Position numbers and translations under genes: made by a program
Shown here: positions 33,804-42,199 of the stretch, piece by piece
Layout: every line of letters begins with the position of its first letter
How positions within the stretch are numbered: position 1 is the stretch's first letter
From: Verrucomicrobiota bacterium
GTDB lineage: Bacteria; Verrucomicrobiota; Verrucomicrobiia; Verrucomicrobiales; Verrucomicrobiaceae
Length of the DNA: 48,984 nt
Direction of reading: 5' to 3'
Assembly: GCA_009885695.1 (NCBI GenBank)
Contig: VFKE01000039.1
Location: 1 to 48,984, forward strand
The notes under the pieces: generated by a model
What the model was told of the DNA's origin: nothing
The model's database searches: none
The model's input: only the letters and a program-made list of their open reading frames with translations

Positions 33804-35201
33804 ATGTCCGTTGAGAGCGTCCAATATCTTCCAGGCAAACAGCCCCATGCGCGCGAGCGACGGCTGACTTTCCGCAATGTGGATCGGGCCGGCTTCGACC
33901 CGTCCATCGAATGCTACCTGCGCGATGGCGGTTACGAGCAGCTCCACAAGGCGGTGACGATGGAGCGTCAGGCGATCATCAACGAAGTCAAAGCCAGCGG
34001 CCTGCGCGGTCGTGGCGGCGCGGGTTTCCCAACCGGCGTGAAGTGGGGCTTCATTCCACCGACGAATACCAAGCCGGTCTATCTCATCTGCAACGCGGAC
34101 GAATCCGAGCCGGGCACCTTCAAGGATCGCTACATCATGCATCAGGATCCGCACCAGCTCGTCGAGGGCATGGTGATCTCCTGCTTCGCGGTGAAGGCAT
34201 CGCTCGCTTACATCTACATCCGCGAAGAATTTCCCGAGGCCGCGAAAATCCTTGAGAAGGCGCTCGACGAAGCGCGCGCGAAAAATTTCCTCGGCAAAAA
34301 CATCCTGGGCTCCGGCTACGATCTGGAAATCTACATCCACCGTGGTGCCGGGGCATACATCTGCGGAGAAGAAACGGGCCTCATCGAATCGCTCGAAGGC
34401 AAGCGCCCCTACCCGCGCATCAAGCCACCGTATTTCCCGGCTGCGCTCGGCTTGTATATGTGCCCCACGATCGTGAACAACGTGGAGTCCCTCTGCCATG
34501 TGAAGCACATCATCGCCATGGGCGGCGCGGAATACGCCAAGCTCGGCACGCCGAACAACACCGGCACCCGCATCCTTTGCGTGAGCGGCGATGTGCAGCG
34601 GCCCGGCTACTTCGAGGTCGAGGTCGGCAAAGTCACCATGGGTGAAGTCATCAACGATATGTGCGGCGGCATGAAATCCGGCCGCACGCTGAAAGCCATC
34701 ATTCCCGGCGGCAGCAGCGCCAAAGTTCTGCGCGCCGATGAAAAGTTCAAGCTCAAGGACGGTCGCGAGCTTGGCATCATGGACATCCCGATGGATTTCG
34801 ACACCATGGCCGCCTGCGGTTCCATGGCCGGCTCCGGCGGTGTCATCATCATGGACGACTCACGCTCGATGTCCTGGGTGCTGAACAATCTCAATGCCTT
34901 TTACGCCCACGAATCCTGCGGCCAGTGCACACCCTGCCGCGAAGGCTCGCTGTGGATGAAAAAGATCAGCGACCGCATCGTCGCCGGCAACGCTTCGCCT
35001 TCCGACGTGGACGAACTGGAGCGCTTGGCCAACAACATCGAAGGCCGCACCATCTGCGCCTTTGGCGAAGCCTGCTCCTGGCCCACACAGAGTTTCGTGC
35101 AGAAGTTCCGCGAGGAGATGAAGGCAGGCACCAAGTCTGAGATCGAAGACAGAATCGTCGCCGGGGAGACGGAGTTGGCAGCGGCAGGGCTGGTGGGGTG
35201 A
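33804..35201 (+). CDS. nuoF: NADH-quinone oxidoreductase subunit F
   Basis: A 465-residue subunit of complex I that binds NADH and FMN and starts electron transfer. Motifs: GRGGAGFPTGVKW (NADH site, near 69-81), CNADESEPGTFKDR (near 94-107), GAGAYICGEETGLIESLEGK (FMN site, near 179-198), and the 4Fe-4S ligands in ESCGQCTPCREG (near 369-380) and CAFGEACSWP (near 415). ATG 33804 is used; TTG at 33795 is in frame. It is separated from nuoE and nuoG, has its own Rex-like site, and no other nuo gene is adjacent. Confidence 0.93.
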   Translation: MSVESVQYLPGKQPHARERRLTFRNVDRAGFDPSIECYLRDGGYEQLHKAVTMERQAIINEVKASGLRGRGGAGFPTGVKWGFIPPTNTKPVYLICNADESEPGTFKDRYIMHQDPHQLVEGMVISCFAVKASLAYIYIREEFPEAAKILEKALDEARAKNFLGKNILGSGYDLEIYIHRGAGAYICGEETGLIESLEGKRPYPRIKPPYFPAALGLYMCPTIVNNVESLCHVKHIIAMGGAEYAKLGTPNNTGTRILCVSGDVQRPGYFEVEVGKVTMGEVINDMCGGMKSGRTLKAIIPGGSSAKVLRADEKFKLKDGRELGIMDIPMDFDTMAACGSMAGSGGVIIMDDSRSMSWVLNNLNAFYAHESCGQCTPCREGSLWMKKISDRIVAGNASPSDVDELERLANNIEGRTICAFGEACSWPTQSFVQKFREEMKAGTKSEIEDRIVAGETELAAAGLVG

Positions 35202-35346
35202 TGATTTGGCTCCACCAGATGAACCACGGCAACAACTGTTCAATCGAAGTGCACGGGATCAATGCAAGTAAGGAACTAGGCGGGAATGCCGGACGACCCT
35301 CACCTGAACGCTGGACAGACGCCGCATTGCGCTATACGAAACCTTG

Positions 35347-35958
35347 ATGAAACAAACAGTCGTCACGCTCGATCTCGAAGGTGTCCTCATTCCGGAAATC
35401 TGGATTGCCTTCGCGGAAAAGACCGGAATCAAGGAACTGCGCCGCACCACGCGCGACGAACCGGATTACGACGTCCTGATGAAAGGACGGTTAAAAATTC
35501 TCGGCCAGCACAATCTCAAACTACCGGACATTCAAGAGGTCATCGGCACGCTTTCACCGCTCGAAGGTGCGAAGGAATTTCTGGACGAACTGCGGACCAT
35601 CACACAGGTCATCATTCTGTCCGACACCTTCGAGCAATTCGCCAACCCGCTCATGCGACAACTGGGCTGGCCGGCGCTTTTCTGCCACCGGCTTGAAGTG
35701 GATGATGCCGGGCGGATTGTAAACTACCGGCTCCGCCAGCAAAACCAGAAGCAGCACAGCGTTGCCGCGCTGAAGTCCCTCAACTACCGGGTCATCGCCG
35801 CTGGCGATTCTTTCAATGACACCACGATGCTGGCTGAAGCCGATGTGGGTTTTTTCCTCCACGCCCCAGAAAGCATTCAGGCGCAGTTCCCGCAGTTCCG
35901 ACCTTTTGAGAAATACAACGACCTGCTGGTCGCGATCAAGGTCGCCCTGAGAACTTGA
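35347..35958 (+). CDS. thrH: ThrH-type phosphoserine phosphatase / homoserine phosphotransferase
   Basis: A 203-residue HAD-superfamily protein. Motif I is present in the ThrH form LDLEGVLIPEIW, with Glu in place of the second Asp of the usual DxDxT. Motif II is ILSDTFEQFA, and motif III/IV is GDSFNDTTML. These fit ThrH of Pseudomonas, which dephosphorylates phosphoserine and can pass the phosphate to homoserine. ATG 35347 is used. The 145-bp gap from nuoF holds no evident element. Confidence 0.88.
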   Translation: MKQTVVTLDLEGVLIPEIWIAFAEKTGIKELRRTTRDEPDYDVLMKGRLKILGQHNLKLPDIQEVIGTLSPLEGAKEFLDELRTITQVIILSDTFEQFANPLMRQLGWPALFCHRLEVDDAGRIVNYRLRQQNQKQHSVAALKSLNYRVIAAGDSFNDTTMLAEADVGFFLHAPESIQAQFPQFRPFEKYNDLLVAIKVALRT

Positions 35959-36040
35959 ATCACGCGATCTCCCGCCCGCGCAACCCTTGCTGACAACGAA
36001 TCTTTTGATTGTCCCAATCAATCGGAATCGCTATTCTTAA

Positions 36041-36794
36041 TTCGTAAATCTTGCTCCGGGGAAGCTGGGCACGATGGTGCTCGAAGTCGGCGCGCGGGCG
36101 CTGACAAAACATGCGCTCAATGTGCACTGCGGGCACGATGACTTCTACGCAGCGCTGGACACGGGATGGACCATGCTCATGGCCAAGGATGCGCAGCAGT
36201 GAGCAGGCCAAGCTGGTGCGCGATGGACGCGGCATGCCCGAGTTCATCTTCAATCCGCGCAAGGGAGAGACCCTGACCGAAGCCTTCGACGTCAAGGGCA
36301 ACCCCAGCGTGGACCGCGACTGGTGGCGCACGAAATACGCCAGCACCGGCGAGGAATACAACTTCACCGTCGCGCACTGGGCTATCATCGAAGGCCGTTT
36401 CCGCAAGCATGTGAAGCTGGTTAAGGAAGAAGAGGCCGCCAAGCTGATGCACTACGACAACATGCTTCTGCTCATCACGCAGGATGACGTGATCCATCGG
36501 CGAGTGTTCGACCAGGCTCATCGGAGCTTCGTCCCGAATTTTGAATGCTGCATCAAGGCTGAGGTGAACGGCAAGATTCGCCATTACGCCGTAAGCCGGC
36601 AGATGGTCCTGTTCGGCGTGGAGCGCCGCAAGGCATGGCGCGTGTTGCAAAGCAAGGCCGGCGTCGTGAACAGGGACTACCTCGCCCAGAAGTCCTTCCT
36701 CGCCAAGATCGACAGTGGAGAGATCAGTGTGGCAGACGCGAAATCGCGCGGCGCTGAATGGCTGGCGGCGGAAATAGCGGCATTGAAAGCATAG
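36041..36794 (+). pseudogene. Frameshifted remnant of a 2-oxoacid:ferredoxin oxidoreductase (NifJ-like)
   Basis: The frame from 36041 reads LAPGKLGTMVLEVGARALTK, continues through HCGHDDFYAALDTGWTML and stops at TGA after KDAQQ (36200-36202). One base away the sequence continues as EQAKLVRDGRGMPEFIFNP and runs open to 36794. Removing a single T near 36200 restores one frame. The second part (GNPSVDRDWW, VLFGVERRKAWRVLQSKAG) resembles, from memory, the C-terminal part of large NifJ-type enzymes of Verrucomicrobia and Planctomycetes. The protein would be far too short for NifJ (over 1100 residues), so it is truncated or internally deleted as well as frameshifted. The family call is moderate. 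Confidence 0.55.
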
Positions 36795-36802
36795 CGCAGA
36801 GC

Positions 36803-36949
36803 TAGGGCGGTTTAAATAATTTCGTAGCCGCGTTCGTAAGAACGCGGGAAGAATGGATGCTTGGGTGGCGTGCGAATTGAATGCCCGCGATTTCGCTTGC
36901 GCGGCTGCGCAACACGTTCGCGGCTGCTAAAATTAATCAAACCGCTCTA
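36803..36949. mobile_element. MITE-like element, copy 3
   Basis: Left end TAGGGCGGTTTAAATAATTT then CGTAGCCGCG; right end CGCGGCTGCTAAAATTAATC then AAACCGCTCTA. The two ends are inverted copies over about 30 bp, and both are bordered by TA. A perfect internal hairpin CGCGTTC-GTAA-GAACGCG lies near the left end. It sits directly after the oxidoreductase remnant. The same ends occur at 6249 and 6708, 30 kb away. Confidence 0.75.
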
Positions 36950-37050
36950 AAGCGGGCCACAACGCGTATGAAATCGGTGTCGGAGACGTGAGCGATCTGG
37001 CCTCTCCGACCAGGCCGCTCTCGGCGTTTTTTACCAGCGCGGGATAACAC

Positions 37051-37191
37051 TCAGTGTTTCGGAATCGGTGCATTGGCGCCGCCGCAGGAAGAGCAGCCGC
37101 CTTTCTTCTTCCGCATCGCCCGCAGAACGAACAGTCCCGCAGTGACAATAACCACCCCCAGCGCCGTCCATGTTTGCCAATCGGTATTCAT
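37051..37191 (-). CDS. FeoB-associated small cysteine-rich membrane protein
   Basis: A 46-residue protein (MNTDWQTWTALGVVIVTAGL, then FVLRAMRKKKGGCSSCGG and APIPKH). It has one membrane segment followed by a basic patch and a Cys-x2-Cys motif. This is the FeoB-associated Cys-rich protein type (FeoC substitute) that is encoded after feoB in many bacteria. It starts 6 bp after the feoB stop on the same strand and so is the last gene of the feoA-feoB operon. It may bind iron or modulate FeoB; its role is not established. Confidence 0.85.
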   Translation of the reverse strand: MNTDWQTWTALGVVIVTAGLFVLRAMRKKKGGCSSCGGANAPIPKH

Positions 37192-37197
37192 GCTTGG

Positions 37198-39426
37198 TCA
37201 GAAGCCGAGCAGCCTCCCTCCCTGATAGACTACGAAACTCGCGAGCCAGGCGGCTGCGGTCATATAGGCAATCTGGAAGATCGGCCACTTCCAGCCGTTG
37301 GTCTCACGCTTCACCACGGCGACTGTGCTTAAGCATTGCATGGCGAAAACATAAAACACCATCAGCGAAAGACAAGCCAGCGGCGTGAAGATCGGGCGAC
37401 CATCGGGCCAGCGATCTTCGGCCAGTTTCTGCTTCAACGGTTCGACGTTGTCGTCACCGTCGTCCTCGACGGCGTAGATGATGCCCATGGTGCTGACAAA
37501 GAACTCGCGCGCAGCAAAGCTGGAGATGAGGCCGATGCCGATCTTCCAGTCGAAGCCGAGCGGCTTGATGACTGGCTCAATGAAGTGACCTGCGCGACCT
37601 GCGAAAGAATGGGAAAGTTGCGAGGAGCGATACGCCACCTTCGCCGCAGTGTCCGCCGGTTCCGGTGTGCCTGGTTTGGGATATGTTTTTGCCGCCCACA
37701 GCAAGATGGACAGTCCAAGAATGACGGTGCCTGCACGCACAAGAAACATCTTCGCGCGCTCCAACATGTAGCGCGCAACGTGACGCAGCGAGGGCCTCTT
37801 GTAAGTTGGCATTTCCAAGACCATGAGACTGCTCCTGCCCTTGGCCATCGTGCTGTTAAAGAGCCACGCGAAGGCGAACGCGCCGCCAGTGCCCAACACG
37901 TACATGCTGAGCATGAGCGATGCCTTCTGCAACGTGGACACGCCGTTGGCGGGAAACATGGCCGCGATCATCAGCGTGTAAACCGGCAGTCGAGCCGAAC
38001 AACTCGCGAGGGGTGCGATGAGTATGGTGATGAGCCGGTCCTTGGGGCTGGCGATGGTGCGGGTGGCCATGATGCCGGGCACGGCGCAGGCATAGCTGCT
38101 GAAAAACGGAACGAAGGATCGGCCGTTCAAACCGACACGCCCCATGAACTTGTCCATAATGAACGCCACACGCGCCATGTAGCCGGTGTCCTCCATCATG
38201 CCGATAAGGAAGAACAACATCAGAATCTGCGGCAGAAATTTCACAATGCCGCCGACACCAACAATGATGCCGTTCGCAATGAGATCGCGCAGATCGCCTG
38301 CTGGCATATTCGCTTCGATCCAGCCGCTGGTCGATCCGGTGATCTTGTCAATCCAGTCCATCGGCCCCTCGGCGACGCTGAAGATCATGTAAAATACCGC
38401 GAGCATGATCGCGGCCATGCATACACCGCCCCAGATAGGATGCAGGAAGACCGAGTCGAGGCGATCGGTTGTCGTGCTCTCGTCGCGCTCAGGTCGGCGC
38501 AGGACGTCAAGCAGAAGCTTTTCCACGGCTTCGTAGCGTGACGCAGCAAGCCGGTCCTCCCAGCCGGGGAGTTTCTTTTCCAAGACATCATGCGCCGCAG
38601 CGAGCCGATTGACCAACGAGTCTTCAATTCCGTAATGCGCGGGGTCGTGATCGGAGATGAGGTAAAGCGGCTCCAGTAATGAAACATTCTCACTCACTGT
38701 GCCGCTGCGAATGAGATCAGCTCGGGTTTGTTGCAAGCCCCCCAAGATGTCGGGCGGGATCGGTAGGTGACACAGACTTCCGGCCTGTGATGGTGAGCGG
38801 GCTTCCAGCTCGTTGCCTGAAGCTGATGGACGCGCAGGATGCACATTCGACGACACAGGCTGGAAGTCTGCGCTACCCAGCTTGCTCATCGCGGCTTTCA
38901 ACTCGACAAGACCCTTTCCGAAAGTCGCCTGCATCGGCACCACGGACACACCAAGCCGTTGGGACAGTTTTCCAACATCGATCCGCCATTGTTTTGCTTC
39001 GGCGACATCGGTCATGTTCAGCACCAGCAGCGTTGGCAGACCGAGTTCGAGCACTTGGGTGGCAAGATAGAGATTGCGCTCGATGTTCGAAGCGTCGGTT
39101 ATCAGGATTACCGCATCCGGCCGGGGCGTGTCCGCGCGGCGCCCGAGCAGCACATCGCGCACCACTGCTTCGTCGGGCGAGTGCACGTTCAGGCTGTATG
39201 TGCCCGGCAAATCGATCAGGTGGATGCGTTTACCGTGCTGGTTGAAGCAGGTGCCTTCGCGTTTCTCGACCGTGACACCGGGATAGTTCGCGACTTTTTG
39301 CTTCAGGCCCGTAAGCGCGTTGAAGATGGTGGACTTGCCGCAGTTCGGATTGCCCACCAGTGCAAACACAGACTCACGAGTGGCTTTGTCCGTCCGCAAG
39401 TCAGACGCTGGTGCTGCGGCAGGCAT
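37198..39426 (-). CDS. feoB: Ferrous iron transport protein B
   Basis: A 742-residue ferrous iron transporter of the inner membrane. The N-terminal G domain has G1 GNPNCGKST (near 26-34), G3 DLPGTYSL (near 73) and G4 NMTD (near 137). The membrane part has paired Gate domains (GGIVKFLPQILMLFFLIGM; SYACAVPGIMATR). Between the G domain and the helical regulatory domain (about residues 184-220) lies a stretch rich in Ser, Pro and Ala that is not part of the family; it is encoded by an inverted REP-like pair (38767-38876) inserted in frame. feoA is 3 bp upstream and the cysteine-rich protein 6 bp downstream. Confidence 0.95.
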   Translation of the reverse strand: MPAAAPASDLRTDKATRESVFALVGNPNCGKSTIFNALTGLKQKVANYPGVTVEKREGTCFNQHGKRIHLIDLPGTYSLNVHSPDEAVVRDVLLGRRADTPRPDAVILITDASNIERNLYLATQVLELGLPTLLVLNMTDVAEAKQWRIDVGKLSQRLGVSVVPMQATFGKGLVELKAAMSKLGSADFQPVSSNVHPARPSASGNELEARSPSQAGSLCHLPIPPDILGGLQQTRADLIRSGTVSENVSLLEPLYLISDHDPAHYGIEDSLVNRLAAAHDVLEKKLPGWEDRLAASRYEAVEKLLLDVLRRPERDESTTTDRLDSVFLHPIWGGVCMAAIMLAVFYMIFSVAEGPMDWIDKITGSTSGWIEANMPAGDLRDLIANGIIVGVGGIVKFLPQILMLFFLIGMMEDTGYMARVAFIMDKFMGRVGLNGRSFVPFFSSYACAVPGIMATRTIASPKDRLITILIAPLASCSARLPVYTLMIAAMFPANGVSTLQKASLMLSMYVLGTGGAFAFAWLFNSTMAKGRSSLMVLEMPTYKRPSLRHVARYMLERAKMFLVRAGTVILGLSILLWAAKTYPKPGTPEPADTAAKVAYRSSQLSHSFAGRAGHFIEPVIKPLGFDWKIGIGLISSFAAREFFVSTMGIIYAVEDDGDDNVEPLKQKLAEDRWPDGRPIFTPLACLSLMVFYVFAMQCLSTVAVVKRETNGWKWPIFQIAYMTAAAWLASFVVYQGGRLLGF
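38767..38876. repeat. Inverted palindromic repeat pair inserted inside feoB
   Basis: CACAGACTTCCGGCCTGTG (about 38771-38789) and the inverse CACAGGCTGGAAGTCTGCG (about 38854-38872) are two palindromic units facing each other, about 110 bp in all. Their family resembles the CACAGGC-TTCAA-GCCTGTG hairpin at 42959. The open frame of feoB continues through them without a stop or frameshift. Confidence 0.75.
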
Positions 39427-39429
39427 GAT

Positions 39430-39669
39430 TCATTCCGTCGTGATGTGAATATGCCGGGCCTCGCTACGGCGCATCGCCAGGCGTGAGCCGCGAACCGAAA
39501 CTTCAATTGGATCACCCAATGGCGCACGACGCACGACCCGGATCCGCGTGCCAGGCACGAGGCCCAGTTCACGCAGACGCGTGATGTGTTCGTCATGCCC
39601 CAACAGAATGTCACTGATCACCCCGCCGGCGCCGGCAGCGAGATCGGAGAGGAGTAGGGCAGCGGCCAT
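39430..39669 (-). CDS. feoA: Ferrous iron transport protein A
   Basis: A 79-residue SH3-like cytoplasmic protein required for FeoB activity. It has RLRELGLVPGTRIRVVRRAPLGDP followed by the beta strand IEVSVRGSRLAMRRSEARHI, the classic FeoA pattern. ATG 39669 gives the usual family length; an upstream TTG at 39738 would add 23 residues with no similarity. The stop is 3 bp before feoB, so the two are tightly coupled. No Fur box was recognised by eye in the short upstream region. Confidence 0.9.
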   Translation of the reverse strand: MAAALLLSDLAAGAGGVISDILLGHDEHITRLRELGLVPGTRIRVVRRAPLGDPIEVSVRGSRLAMRRSEARHIHITTE

Positions 39670-39780
39670 GGCGGGAGTATCCACAACAGATACGTCTGAA
39701 GCGGAGGGGATATTATTGAGATTGTGTCGCAATTGCAAAGCAAAGTTTGGATGTAATCGGACTAATTAAACCAGCACAGT

Positions 39781-40640
39781 TTACCGCGGAGGTAATCCGG
39801 GAGGCGGGAATCCGCCCGGTGGTCCGCGACGACCTCCGGGACCGCCACCGCCGGGCGGAGGGCCATGACGCTGAAAACTCACGTCTGGCGTGCCTTTAAA
39901 GATGCGCAGAATGAACGGATAATCATCGGTCAGCACGTAGTGATAAATTCCCACCGGATTTTCCGGCGTCACACCGAAGCGTCCGCCACATTCATCGAGA
40001 ACGCCGAAGCCGCTGACGTATTCGTAATCCGCGAGAAAAGTACCGTCGTATTTTCCACCGGGGCCGCCGGGGCGGATGCCGGTCTTGATCCGGTAGCTTG
40101 ATTACATTTTTCTCACCATGCTTTTCGCGTCCTTGGCGTCGGAGTAATCCCAGCGCGCATAAATCGGAAAACCATCCGCAGCCCAGCCCACATGAGTGAT
40201 TCGCGGTTTGTTTTCCGGGTTGAGCTTTTTCATCAACCCCTGCGGGATGCCGTGATAATGATACGCTCCAGTGGGCTGCACATGCGCCGAGTTGGCATCG
40301 AGTCCCAGATCGATCTTGCCCGAACTGGCTTCGTATTGCCAGCCGCTGTTGCGATCCTCCCACCTGACAGGGCGGACAACATGTCCGCCTTACGGCTAAA
40401 CCAAGTGCCATTCTCTTAAGAGAGCTTATGATAGTGCCTCTGTGTGGCACTTGCAGCGGGCACCACGGCTTCGGCGAGACTCTGGTTTTGCACGGGGACG
40501 TTGCTGCGGTCGAGGATGCTGCGGATGGTGGAGCCATCCTTGGTGGTGAAGGGAGCCTGAGCGGAGAGTAAGTTGATTGTCATGGTCGCCTGCGGTACGG
40601 TCGGCACTTCACCGTCAGCTGCATGCGCCTTTCAATATGG
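39781..40640 (-). pseudogene. YHYH-type secreted protein pseudogene
   Basis: On the minus strand, homologous-looking segments appear in order: DGSTIRSILDRSNVPVQNQS; then, after an interruption near 40365-40425, DLGLDANSAHVQPTGAYHYH with GIPQGLMKKL; then an in-frame TAA at 40102-40104; then SSYRIKTGIRPGG, YEYVSGFGVLDECGGRFGV, GIYHYVLTDDYPFILRIFKG and a Gly/Pro-rich tail. This is the pattern of YHYH-domain secreted proteins. The interruption contains the palindromes GGCGGACAACATGTCCGCC (40371-40389) and TCTCTTAAGAGA. No intact start or signal peptide is present, so the gene is dead by at least two lesions. Confidence 0.7.
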
Positions 40641-40735
40641 GAACCGCCAGCACAGCTTCATTCGAAGCCAGCCATGAGGCGCCGTCATTATTCCCTCTCT
40701 TGTTTGTTCATTCACGCCATCAGTTCCATTGAACA

Positions 40736-42040
40736 TCACACCTTTCCCTTGGCCATTAGATCCTCAATTTCCTCGATCTCCACCGGCGCTTTCTCCATCA
40801 GGTCCACGGTGCCGTTCCTGGTGATCAGCACATCGTTCTCCAGACGCACACCGAGACCCTCCTCTCGGATGTAGATGCCGGGTTCCACAGTAAAGACCAT
40901 GCCCGGCGCGACCGGACGCCAGGGGTTGCCCACGTCGTGCACATCGAGACCCAGATGATGACTGGTGCCGTGACTGAAATACTTTTTGTAAAGCGGCTTG
41001 TCCGGATCCTGCTTTCTGACCTCGGAAATCCTGAGCAGCCGCAGCTCCAACAGTTCCTCCTCCATCATCTTGCCCACCTGCTCCTGGTATTCCTTGAGGA
41101 TGACACCGGGCTTGAGCAGGCCAGTCGCTGCGCGCATCACGCGCAGGACGGCGTTATAGATGGAGCGCTGGCGCTTGGTGAAGCGGCCGTTCACGGGAAT
41201 CGTGCGTGTCAGATCCGCGTTGTAATTCGACTGCCGAGCGCCGAAATCCAGCAGCACCAGGTCGCCATCGTTGCAAACATGTTTGTTGGTCACGTAGTGC
41301 AGCACACAGGCGTTTTTTCCGCTGGCAATGATGGGCGGAAAAGCGAATCCCTGCGCGCCCTGCCGGACAAACTCATGGATCATCTCGGCCTCGATTTCGT
41401 ATTCCTTCACGCCCGGTTTCACAAAGCGCAATACCCGGTGGAAACCGTCGTTGGTGAGGCTGACAGCCTCCTTGATCATCTCGACCTCGAGCTTCGACTT
41501 GATGACGCGCAGATCGTGCATTAGTGGCGCCAACCGGTCAAAACGGTGCAGAGGAAACTCCTCGCGACAACGCCGCACGAAGCGCTGGTCACGCGACTCC
41601 ACCTCGGTTGCGGCGCGCGAGTGTTCGTTGGTGTTGAGAAAAATGCGCCGCCCTTGGAACACCACGATGCGCAGAAGCCGGTCGAACTCGCCGAGCCAGT
41701 GGATCGAGTGTTGGGGAATTCCAGCGCGCTCCGATGCCTGTTCCTTCGTCAGTTTCTCTCCCTCCCAGATGGAAATATGTTCGGAGGTTTCCTTGAGAAA
41801 GAGCATCTCACGCATCTTCTCGTCGGGTGCCTCCGGGAACAAGACGAGCACCGTCTCCTCCTGGTCCACACCGCTCAGATAATACAGGTCGCTGTTCTGC
41901 ACGAAATTCATCACCCCGTCCGCGTTGGTTGGGTAAATGTCGTTAGCCTGCACCACGGCCAGCGAGCCGGGCTTCAGTCCCTTGACCAGACGGCGGCGGT
42001 TTTCGATGAACAGTTCCTTCGGCGGCGGTAAGTAACGCAT
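40736..42040 (-). CDS. pepP: Xaa-Pro aminopeptidase (M24B)
   Basis: A 434-residue dinuclear-metal aminopeptidase removing the N-terminal residue before proline. The N-terminal AMP_N domain (about 1-140) is followed by the pita-bread fold. Metal ligands are the Asp residues in LLDFGARQSNYNADLTR (near 260-276), the His in SHHLGLDVHDVG (near 360), and the Glu residues in FTVEPGIYI and VRLENDVL (near 390-410). The length matches E. coli PepP (441). It is a single-gene unit; it diverges from the Bax-inhibitor gene with 159 bp between the starts. Confidence 0.92.
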   Translation of the reverse strand: MRYLPPPKELFIENRRRLVKGLKPGSLAVVQANDIYPTNADGVMNFVQNSDLYYLSGVDQEETVLVLFPEAPDEKMREMLFLKETSEHISIWEGEKLTKEQASERAGIPQHSIHWLGEFDRLLRIVVFQGRRIFLNTNEHSRAATEVESRDQRFVRRCREEFPLHRFDRLAPLMHDLRVIKSKLEVEMIKEAVSLTNDGFHRVLRFVKPGVKEYEIEAEMIHEFVRQGAQGFAFPPIIASGKNACVLHYVTNKHVCNDGDLVLLDFGARQSNYNADLTRTIPVNGRFTKRQRSIYNAVLRVMRAATGLLKPGVILKEYQEQVGKMMEEELLELRLLRISEVRKQDPDKPLYKKYFSHGTSHHLGLDVHDVGNPWRPVAPGMVFTVEPGIYIREEGLGVRLENDVLITRNGTVDLMEKAPVEIEEIEDLMAKGKV

Positions 42041-42199
42041 CGGTCAAACTCCGGAATCCAGCGTCCAAAGTCAATGCCCATTAGTGGCCCCGCTTTCCAC
42101 CCACATACCCCAGTCAACACCTCCACTCCTGGTGGGCACTGCATGCCCGACCCTAAAAATAATGCGTGCCGCCGTGATCGAAGGTTGTATTCTCCAGCA

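Noticed and set aside
38221-38250. Possible fourth Rex-like site (AAATTTCACAA) in feoB
   Set aside because: Only one half-site is present and it lies inside coding sequence.
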